Of a stretch of DNA of 64,000 nt, positions 48,601 to 60,600 are shown one piece after another. Position numbers and translations under genes: made by a program. This DNA is from Lichenostomus cassidix (Eukaryota > Chordata > Aves > Passeriformes > Meliphagidae), in the NCBI GenBank assembly GCA_008360975.2, contig CM039189.1, forward strand, positions 14,264,056 through 14,328,055, given 5' to 3'. Positions within the stretch are counted from its first letter, which is position 1; each line of letters opens with the position of its first letter. The notes below the pieces were generated by a model. That model had not been told where the DNA came from and made no database searches. It saw only the letters and a list, made by a program, of their open reading frames with translations.

Positions 48601-51600
48601 AATATTGTTTTAATTTGTGAATCATCTATTTACAAAAGATTATGATAAAGCAATGCATAACTCCCATTACAATATCTGTATTTTTAGTGAGAGTTTTACT
48701 AATGTTTTTATCTGTACAATGTTTAATATAATTTTCGAAGTTTCTTTCGTCAGTATTTATGGATTACAGATTAAAATAATTAGGAAATGAGTGATCTTAC
48801 CTCATACAATTCAATCCCATAAGAAATTAGATTTTAGTGGCTAAAAGAATCCCCCTCACACTTGGAGAACTTGGGTGATATAATAGCGGTAATTGACTCT
48901 GAAGTCAGAGGATCTAATGTAGCTGCACAATGCATGAATTCAAGAATTAAGGACCTTGTTTCTAGAACAGATTTGCTGGGACCACATCAGTTTCTTAACT
49001 AAAGAGTCACACAGGGAGAGGTGAGAATTAGTTTATTGAAAAAGAAAAGAATGGAGAGAAATATGAAAGGAATGTTCAATGAAAAAACACAGCCTAATTC
49101 AGTTTTTTAAACAAACTAGAAAGAATGTAGGAGTCTAAACACTGAACTCCTATCTCACGGTAAACAGAACACAGCTGCCACTGAAAAGTCAACTTAAAAC
49201 AAATATGCTAGATTAATCACTGATGCAGTTAATTTATTATTCTATTCCAGAGCCTTAGTTTTATGTATGTCAGCCAAAAACTGTCACATTTTGTGCTACC
49301 TGGTGTATTAAGGTATTGCTTCATCTATGAATCTTGTGACTTAGGTTTTTAATGTTCTGCTTTGATGGAGTGCTTTTAAATGGCAAATATTTAAGAACAG
49401 TTTTATACCGATCTATTTCAAAATTTATGTAATATAGGAATTAATTTTCGAGTACAGCATTTATAATAGAGCAAACTATTTTTAAGGGAAACTTATCAGT
49501 AAGAGTATTTCAGTATTGAATTTGAAAGATACATATAGAAATGTGGTCTGTAACCAGACTGATCACAAGAAACTGTACCTAAAAACCTAACAGACAGCCT
49601 TGGCCATATTCACAAAAGCATTTAGTAGTTTAGTGTGACACTACAAAGAGTAACATCCAGTTCAAACCTAAGATAATCTTGCTGAAGACCAGATTTTTTC
49701 ATCCTCTTGCTGAGGACTTGATTTTTTTCATAACTTCTCACTCCTTGGCTTTCCTAGTACATACAAATATATTCCATATGTAATGATTTGCACATTTCAG
49801 GCACACAGGTGTATTCAGCAACTGTTTATAGCTAAAGACTATATAATCAGTAATTTTGAAAGAAACTTAGATAGACCATAGAATATTGCATTTAGTAACC
49901 ATGCACAGCTTCTTCCAACTGTGTAACTTTTACAAACCTTTATTAATTCACCTGTTTTCAATCCTTAACTATTTTAATAAGTGAATCTCACAATAAAAAA
50001 ATCCAACCACAACAAAAAACCCAACAAAACAACACTATTCATCCTTTGGCCAAATAAAACATTACCCAGAAATAGTCTGAGACATATCAACTCCGTGGGA
50101 CTAAGCCAAGTGACAAAACAATTTACACAGGTACTTAAAGGTCAAGACTTTGCAGTTGCATACAGGAGTAACATACACTGATCCACGTAATTCCAGCATA
50201 TACACAGTCTTGTCGTTAACAGTGCCATTTTGTGTATATTCTGGGGAAAAAACACAAACACACCCAAAGAAACTCTAACAAAAGCCTCACAGAAGCTATG
50301 GAAAAAGATTCAGTTATTTGTGATGAGACATTGTCACTGACAGGCTACACAGTTCAATGAAGCCTACAAAGACAATGCTTCAAAAGCAGTAGCATGACCA
50401 TTAGGCAACCTAACTTCATAGCAAATGTCCAAGTGCAAAGTTGAAATAAAACCACTTTTTGAGTGTAAATGTCTTAAGATGGAGACATTAAATATTGTAT
50501 CTGTTAGAAGTTAAAATAAAGGATAAAATCTAAATATTCTGAGATTAATACCATTGTGAAGACAAATACCAGGAAGAATATATTCTATTGCTTTTTAAAA
50601 TTTCAAAGTATGCTCCTAAAATATATTCCATCTTCCAATCTGTTCTAATATTCTAGCAGTAAATTTTGTCAAGATAAATTTAGATTGAGTAGCTGCAGAA
50701 ACTGGTGATGAAAAGTCGAAAGAGAAATTTAAGTGCACTGCTCAGTCCTTTTCTAATTCTTACTGTACCAAAGAAAAACTGGTAGTCAAAACAGAGATCC
50801 TACTTAAACAATGAAATTTATCCAGCCATTTAAAACAGTAAGCTATATGATTAATGGAATGTAAATATTTGAGGAGGTTTAAATAGCCAAGAATTGAAAG
50901 GGAAAAAAAAACTAGCCACAATTTTCAAGTTTTTCTTTTGCACCATTCCAAGTCTTTGGAACATGTTTCAAGGTGTGCACCCAGCAGAAACTGAGGGCCT
51001 TTCCCTTCAAGGAGCTACACATGAAGATAACTGAGGACATAATGCAGGCTGGAGTCAGGCTAACAGGTTGACCTTTTCCTTCAAACCAATGGCTCAAATG
51101 AGCATTTAACTGTTATAAATCCAAACCACAAGGCAGCTGAGCGAATAGGCAACAACAGTTGGGAACATTTTTATGTTTGCTAAATTTAACAGTCATGGAG
51201 ATAATATGGACTCCTGTGCTAACGAAGTTAGTGTCCTCACACCCCTGAAGTAGGACAAGTCATTTAAAGAATTCTTATTTTGACATATAATACAGTGGAA
51301 AAGAGCTTTGCTGTGGTCTTGTAGTCATTCAACTCAACTGTGTGTGGGCAGAGGTGGCAGAAAGGGGTATAATGCAGTGCAACTTATGTAAATTGTAGCC
51401 TGTTTTAAAACCTTTTCTTTCCCACTGTTTGTCAGCCAGCCTTCAAACAGGGAGATATTAATACTTCCCATGGTAAATGGAGACCTGCTGTTTGTGCAAT
51501 TTTTAATTCTAAAGCTAGATTAGCATTTATGTCTAACTAAGTGTAAAGTACAGTATCAGGGAGTACAGTATTAGGGTCCGCGTTAGAGGAAAAAAACCCA

Positions 51601-54600
51601 AAATAACCATAGTACTGCTATCACCTAAGCTCTTCCATATTTTATAAGAGAAGTCCAGTTTGAAATTTCTAACAGAATCTTTTCCTGTAGCTTCCTCCCA
51701 CCAGACACTGATGGTAGTGATTTTCCTTTTACACTACTGTATTCCATTCCTGTTAGTTGATTGTCATTATCCACTGATAAAACAATTACATGGCAGGATC
51801 TAGTCATTCAAGTGAGAATAAAGTCATTCCATAAGTGCACAATATAATTTCATCTATCAGTTATTGGAGAGTAGTTCTATGAGTCTCAGGTCAATGCAAC
51901 TTTACTGATATAATACACTAAATTTATGGTTGCTTGTAAGAGTACATAAAAGTACATTTTGTCATTCAGCTGTGACAGGATTTCATATTTGAAGGAATAC
52001 TAGTGGCTTTACTTACCCTGGACTTGAGGGAACCTTCCCAATTTTCATCCACATACCTCCAGGACAGCTCCTGCATAAAGCTGCAATAATAAACAGAAGC
52101 TGTTAATGACAAAAGTAATCTAAATTACTAGTTTATTTATGGTGTGTTATTGGTTGAACTACTTTCCTCTGAGGATGCAATATGCTACTCTGTTGATGCT
52201 AATTACAAGTAAGATCCTAAACATAATCACAATTCTAGACCTCTCTCTGATTTATGCAACAACTAACTGTTCACTCAAAATATATGGTAATTTTCATTCA
52301 GTATACTAAAAATGTAAAAAGAGGAAAAAAGAGCATTTGAGATATACTGCTAGTGTAAGCAAAGCTTCATTTAAAAAAATGCAACTGGACATTTTACAAT
52401 GGGAACTATGTGCTTCCTTCCCAAAGATACTAACAAACTCCCACTACATGAAATTTTGGTTTCCACTTTAAACCTAACTTGGACAGTAAAATACTGCTTA
52501 TAATAAAGATAAGGCAGTGACTTTTAACTTCTCATTTGGGCTATTGGTTGATTTTAATTAATTGTGTTTGCAGAAAGAGGACAGATCACATCAACCAGCC
52601 TTAGGTGAAGTAATATGTACAGGCTGGGTTACCTTTGATACTTGCACTTAGATGTCAATCACTTCTGTCAGCTATGCAAGATACTCCGATTCAATCTTCT
52701 TAAAATACAAGTTATTTTCAATTTTATATATCTAAACTTAAAAAACCTCCACCTAATTATCTTGCATATGGTCATATTTTAAAACTATTTTGCAAGTTTT
52801 TTTGCAACATGCAAATGATTCTATAGTTTGCTGAATCTTAAATAAATTAACAACAGATTTTCCAGCTACTAAAATAGAACTTCATACTCAAAAGTTAGGC
52901 ATTTTAATATTACACATAATATATATACTATATATGTAATACATAGTATATATTCAAGCCTTAAACCCCACTGTTTATAGATAAGCGGACAGAATGAGCT
53001 TAATTCAAAAATTTTTAATTCATTAGCTTCCACAGAGAATTAAAACCTCTGCTTCCATTTCCTTTTAGATAGTGTTTTCATAACAAATGTGCAAGTCAGG
53101 ATATAGAAAAATATAATCTTACTGAAATTAAGTAAATTCACATTTCACTTAAAATACAAAAACTGTGAACACAAGTAATTAAAAGTAACTTTCATGAACC
53201 ACTCTGAAAAACCAAACCACACATGACAGGACAGAAATCTCAAAGACAATTTTATTAACATTTTGTCACCTATTGTATGGAAGCATTATGGACAGCCAGA
53301 AATACATCTTCATTTCTGAATATTCAAATTCTGAATTCAGGTCCAAATCAGTATTTGCTTAAAAACTACAAATTAGAACTTAAGAAATACTCTAATCATT
53401 TGCAGGGAAATTACAATTTCTCTCTTGGCGTGAACTAATCAGTAATCATTACTTCCATAGGAAACTGAAAAGAGAATGTTACGCTGCATTATCTGTTCAG
53501 ACCAGCATCTCAGAAATTTGCTTAACTACAGATACATTTCAACGAAACATTATATTTAAGATAAAAACCTAAGATTTTACTGTTAAAACCCAGAACTACT
53601 ATGAAACGATATGCAAGAGATGAAAAATATCAGATTTTTTTTAAAGCTTTCTCACCACCAAACTAAAGGTTTTAATTAAAAAAATGCAGTGATAAAAAGC
53701 TCAGATACTAGCTTGCATAATTAAAGTTGCTCTGAAATTAATACATGAAGTAATTACAAAGATGAAAGAAACATGAAATAGTGGTTTATAAACATCACTT
53801 ACCTTGTCTCTGTCATTCTTTAAAAAACATTCAACAACAATCCTAAATTTGGATACTCCTTTGCACACTCACTAATCCACTGAACATTTATACTGATTTT
53901 TCTAACACTAACAGTTATCTGCATTTTTCTATCAGGAAGTCAGTATAAAGAAGTAGACAAAGGAATAAATAGCCTTTTATCTATTTAATTAACTATTTTA
54001 AGTAAGTCTATAATGAGCTAAGTGCACTCAAATTGAGGATAACACTAAAATGAGCATTTTTTAATTCCCATTACTACAAATTATTCTTAGTTATTTTTTT
54101 CCTTCCAAACAAAGACTTTTATGGAACAAGATCACTGTAGGAATCTAAAATATGCAAGACATTTTGTAACTACTCACTATTCCCAGTTTGTAACTCCTGG
54201 CCAATATCTGATAGAAATTTAACAAAGAACACAGCTCAGTCATTGATGTCTAAATTTTGAGCCTGTAATTCTGCCATAATTGAAACCCAACTGTTCTGGT
54301 ACAAAAAGGTTTAGATTCATGCTGGGACAAACAGCTGCTCTCCTGATGGCTAGACCAGAAAAAAAGAAGACTCAACTGGCTTCATTTATAACTCTAAACA
54401 AAGGTGTCTTTTGCAAAAACTGCAGGTTTATTTGCATCACTTAACCCACCACAAAAGCCTAGTTGTTAATATCTGCTGCTGCTTCCATCTCATTGTGTCC
54501 AGAGCAGATGTTCTCCAAATTTCCTTGTGAAGGCAGTCACTGTGTTCAAGTATTAATACGAATGATATGTATCACTCAGCATGGAGGCACACAAACATCT

Positions 54601-57600
54601 CGAGTCAGTTCATTACACAATGCTTAACTCATGAGTCAGTTCATTTCAAAGTAATGCTTCACTTGTTTTAGTGCTCATGAAAGTGAGTTCAGTACCACAA
54701 GCAATGAAATGAAGACTCTCTAAACCATTACTAGTGCCCATGCTAACATCCAAAACAAGTGCTGTTATGATTTCCAGGCTGATTCATGTCTGCATCTATA
54801 AAAAGAACTTAGCTTTTTTCACAACATTTTAATAGCCATGTTTTCTAAGGTTATTGGGACAATATCTGAACTTTTGCCTCATCTTTTCCAAAGCATCAAC
54901 TTGAGTTCATTCAAAAGTTTTTGTGAAGCACCTGAAACTCTCGTAACAGTTCATACTGATGTAATCAAGATGGCTCTTCAAAAGTGAGAAGAGAAACTAC
55001 ATTATTGGTCATGTCTGTTTTACTGATGAAGGATAGTGCTAATTATAGCAGAATAACACCATTTACGTAAGAATTGTGCTAGTTAAAAATATGCATTGTA
55101 AAAATAAGGAACTTTAACTTACATGAAAGAAAACATTTCACCTGCTATTAGGCAGGGAATTGAAGCAATTTCTGAAAGAAACAATTCCAGCAGTGCTTCA
55201 TTTATACATTGATATGATGCTGCTTCACAGTTATTCATGGCAAAGACTCCAGAAGAAAAGTTACATTCCTGCTACATAATCATTAACATTTATAACCAAA
55301 CAGGAATTCAGATCAAACTGAACTGCAAAATGTGGTACTGAACAGAGAGTGTTCCTTGATCATAATAAAATTATGTTAGATCAAAGGTGACAAAAAAGTT
55401 TTATAAAATACAGCAAATTATACCTAATTTTACTTCTATGACACTTAGGCTTTGCATGCTTCTTTCTTCTAACTACTGACTAAAGGTGACTCTGCCTGGC
55501 ACAGGTTACCAACTGCCATTCAGACTGGATTTGTACAGCTGTTTGTAATCAGCTGAAAAAAATACATGTCTTAAAATATAAATTAAAATACCAGCATGTC
55601 TTAAAGCATGAAATTAAACAGGCTGTTAAGGCAGACCCATAAAAGGGTCAATAGCTACTTTATGGTATCTGGTTTCTCTCTGATATCTGTGTATTGTCCT
55701 CTCCTGATATTTAACAGCTTAAAAAACATAGTTAAGCTCTAAGAACAAGCAGTACAGCAAACTTAAGACTACAGCTAAACCTCTAGAATTTTCACTGGCC
55801 TCAGGTACAAGATGATCTTCCACTAACTATTTAGCAACAACTCCCTTTCCAATGCAAACAATGTTGCCACGAAATTCACTGCAATTCTAATTTCATATTA
55901 CAATATATGCAGATCTGCAGAAGAGAGGTCCTCATCTCCTATCAACTTCCAAAAATTTCAGGAAAAAATATGGATGTTATTATTCTTAATGGCCAAAGTT
56001 GCTTGGTATTTGCAAAATGTTACTGTTGAAAAAGCAGGTAAATGATCTCTTTTATGAAAGCATAAAAATTAATTTTTATTGTGTTCCATCCACCCAGAAA
56101 AGCAAAACAGGTTAATTAACATTTGTTCTTCTGAGAAATTTATAGCAAGAAGACATTTTGTTGCATTTTCCTAAACCCTTCTGATTAGCAGTTCATTTGA
56201 GACTTTTACTAGAAAACTAATCTTCTAAACTAGTAAACTTTAAAAGAAAATACATTGAGATATGAACTACGAAATATTTTCTATGGGAGAGAATGCACTT
56301 ATATGGACAGCTCAAGGTTTTCAAAATCACTTGTTTTTTCTTTTCCTGGACGCAGAACATGAGTAAGAATCTGTGGGTTAGGAGGCAGCAGTCAGAAAGC
56401 CTCACTGCCAGGAACATTATGAATTACTGCTCTGTAATACAGAAAGCCAAGAAAGTCATTGCTACACACACACATCATTCTGAACTGATGTCATCAGTAA
56501 ATTTAGCAACAAAGCAACTTCTCCCATTGACAGCTCATTATCCTGTGAGGGGAGATGCCTAACTCTAAATAAGAATTTGGAAACAGAGTCTAACAGTCAA
56601 AAACCAGTTATGTGAATCAGTGTTACTCCTGTTTGTCTGTATTACAAGCAAATTGCTCTGAACAAAGATGAAGCAGAATCTAAGCTCATTTATTTGTGGG
56701 GAAGGAAATTCCAACTGAATATAAGGGTGAAAAAAAGTCTCAATGATGGTGTTTAAGCAATGAAATAATTTACTTAGAAAGACTGGATAATCTGCATTCT
56801 TGGAGATCCTCGGGACTTTGAGTTCTGCTTTGAGTAGCAGACTCTAAGGAGACTATTTATTCTGCACATACAAAACATAGCTGTGCATTACTATTACATT
56901 CTTCAGCATACAGGAAATGTGTCTATCACTATTTTTGATAGTTGTGTCATCTATCACCAATTTTGTTAAATTGTATCCTCATTGCAGGATACAATTTTGT
57001 TAAATTGTATCCTCCTTGCAGGATTTCATAAATGTTTGTGCTCTTTAAATGCAATAACCACCGAAAAGTTCCAAAAGAACTTCTGCTCCTGGCAGCCTAT
57101 ATTTATTAACTTTGGTCTCTGAAATACTTTGGTGTAAGGTCATGTGAGCAAGAGATCTGGCACAAGGGTGAGAGAAAAAATGCAAAAGCTGAGCAACCAT
57201 TGACTTTAGACCACTGGAGCTGTAGCCTGGATTAAGTGGTGTGAATACCCAAATGGAGTGGGGTGGAGAGCAGAGCTGAATAGGCTCCTATGGAAACTCC
57301 CTAGAAAAAGGGCTCCTATGTTCAGACTCTCACTTGGACCTAGTCAGAATTATGCAACCAAAAGAGTATAGGCAGGAAGTTAACAGGTCAAGTTTCAATT
57401 CTGGAATATACCATCTGATTCCATCGAAGCACCTACTTATCTCTAGAAGTAGAATCCCTGAACATCTCTTTTATTCTCCAGTCTGTGCTTTTGTTAAAAA
57501 ATAAAGCATCTTAGAGTTGCAAAGAAAACGGTGAGAACAGGTCTCATAAGATAGTCATTTAACCTTGCGCATTTCATTAATTTTGAGACTTTTACTTTTG

Positions 57601-60600
57601 GAAGTTTCTTCAACAAATGTAGAGTCAAATGCCAGTACCTTATCTAGATGAAGGCCAGCCTTAATTAGCTAAACCTATTCCATTCACCAGCACAGATGCA
57701 CATCAACAACTGAACTCACATTTAGCAAACTCACATTTATAGTTTCCCTAACTGTTTTTTTTTTAACTGATGAGATTAGATGCAGCTCTTCCATGGGTAA
57801 GTCTTACCCTATGACAGACAGATAATGTATTTTATCTTAGTTTATCTGACAGAGATGAGCACTTGGTGAATCTGAGCCAAACAAAAGACAGTAAATTTCT
57901 GTCTTAGGCATTGACTAGGTAACTACACCTTCCTTATCTAGCACTACTGCTTGTCAGCGTTAATTTTCATTGCCAATAACATCATGTACAGAAGGAAGAG
58001 AGAGAGTGTACATAGTAAGGTTCTTGAGAAGGACATCCATTGCAGCACATTTTTAGTAGAAGGAATGGTTGAGAACAGTATTTTGAAGCAACAGTACTGG
58101 TAAGAGACTTTCTCAATTAGAGAGAAAATTATCATCTCAGTTCCCCTAACTTCCCTATCAATACAGCCCATATGAACTATGTGGGACACTTAATTAAAAG
58201 CAAACTTTGAAAGGAGATCATATGACATATTAGTCTTAATTACAGAGTTCTGATTATTTACTTGAATGTTAAATAGAATATGCTGTCATTGAATCACACT
58301 GGTTTTGAAGTCACACTTGCTACAAAACCAATGAATTTGAACCATTTTGTGTAGTATGTTAAAAATAAGGAATACAGTTATGTAAAAACACAATTTGATT
58401 TTTTACAAAGTAGCCAAGAGACTTTACTAAGCACATCAAAAGACAGAAAAAGATGGGGGTTTTGAGAAACAGCTAGAAGAAGTTAACTAAAATTCTAATT
58501 AATTTCAGTAAGCATTGATATGACTTACACTTTCTTAACATCACTGAGATGTTAATGAATTCTAAGTAGTTCTCTGTTTTTAACCATTGAGTTGAAAACT
58601 GGAAGTTCCAATGAGAGTGGAACTATTCCCGTTAAGAGCCTCTGGCAGAACAAGCAGGCAGGCAACAGTAATTTGAGTGTAGCACTTTAATTAGTGAAAA
58701 GGAAAAAAAAAACAAACCTGAAAAACGAATGTAAATTGGGTCACACAGGCATAGCCAGAAGTATTAAAAGCACATCAAGTTATTCTACTTCCAGTAATTA
58801 TTGTGAGTTTTGTAAACTATTTTTTGAGTTTTAAAAAGTAAGTCTGAACAAGAACGCCACCTTATTCCTCCTTATAATTCATAAGAGCACATTTAAGAAT
58901 TCTATACATGTAAAATAGTGGAGTTTTAAGAAAGCTTTCAATTTGTGGTGTTGGTTGTTTTTAACAGAAGAAACACCTAGTCACTACATCTAATGTCATG
59001 TTTTGTAAGCCACCAAGCACTTTAACATTATAACAACAAATACTTGACAGTAGGAATTTAAAATGCTAAAGTTCAACACATATTAGTGAGCAAAATATAT
59101 TTCAAAGCTCCATTTAGATATATTGATAACTTTAATGGGTTGTAGCAATCCTGCACAGTGCGACTGTGAAATTTAATGTGTTGCAAATTTTATCAGAGAG
59201 TTGATTTCTAAAATCAATTTGGATTTTGACACGCATGTATTGTTGAGATAAATCTAAGATTATAATATACAATTAATGGAACATGCTTATAGCTATGTCT
59301 GAAGTGATCACACAGCCTAAATGAAGCTGCAGATGGAGTGCAGCTATTTTCAGCTACTGAAAAATATGGACAATCTCTCCTGCTACTACAATTTCATGCA
59401 CAGTTAGCTTCACCTCCATTTCATCCTTCTATGTTTTACACACCAGCAGTACTCTGCATCTGACAGACTGAAGCTTAAAACTTGCAGCTGTCTAAAGCAA
59501 TACCGTTTAGGCTAGCTTCTGAATTAGTGTGAGACTTCATACAAAATCTCTAGAGGAGGAGAAAATAACCAAAACATTTCATTTTACCCACAGTCCAATT
59601 ATGAAGTAATTAAAATATTTCACTGGACAGGTGTCAGCAGAAGCTCAGAGCAAGACAAATTCTGTGTAACAAGGATATCTCACAGCTATTTTCCACAATG
59701 TCAATTCACAAACTACTGGACCAATAACAAGAGCAGGATTAATAAATCAACTTCTTTCAAGGCTATGAAACAGTTCAAATCTGTGAACATCTCATTTGAG
59801 GCTGCACTGATACTATGCAGCATGAAGTATTTTTAGGCCTGAGGGTGTTTCACAGATAATTTGTGAAACACAGCAATTACACAAAAATTCTCAGATAGAT
59901 GTGCTATTACGTTTAATTTTAAATTCTTGTTTAGAACTCAGGCACGAGTCATGCAATAGACTAACTCTTGCTCTCCCTATTTCTAGTATTTGCCACATAC
60001 TTGCAAAGAGAATTAAATTACAATTCTGAAGCCTGTCCTGGAACTCCAATAGTTTGCAAGTCTGCTTGTAGCACAGACTACCAACCTGCTGTGCCACCTC
60101 ATGGGAACCAATACCTGCTCACATAATGAGCAAGCTGTGTCACGTACTGGAATCCTGGTTCAGAGAAGAAAGATTCATGTACTTGGATGATTTTCAAGCA
60201 TGTAGTCACAGCTTTAGCACAAACCAGAGCACCACTGCTCTGGAACTCTGCAACATGCCAGGCTGCTCATCAGAAAGTCAAACATCTTACTTTGAGATGC
60301 AGGATTTCAGAGTAAGATTAAAAATTCTGCATATAAGCAAGAGGGTAGGAAAAAAAAGACTTTAAAAACTTTCAACACCCATTCACTCTTTACTATCAAA
60401 TTTTCATTAGAAAGAAGATTTCTGTGGTAATGGAAAAAAAGAGGGAGGAAAGGAAAAACTAGCATAAGGCAGCATTCAGTTTTTCTATTCTGCATGTATA
60501 TAATGGAAATTCTTTAGCAAGAAGCTACTATAAATTATATTGTTAATTTTTATGTAATAGTAAAATCTCAAGCTTAATTACAGACACCTGTTGCAACCAG

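Noticed and set aside
44897..54538. Shared 16-mer CTTGTGAAGGCAGTCA at about 44899 and 54524
   Set aside because: The similarity does not extend on either side, so it is not a dispersed repeat copy.
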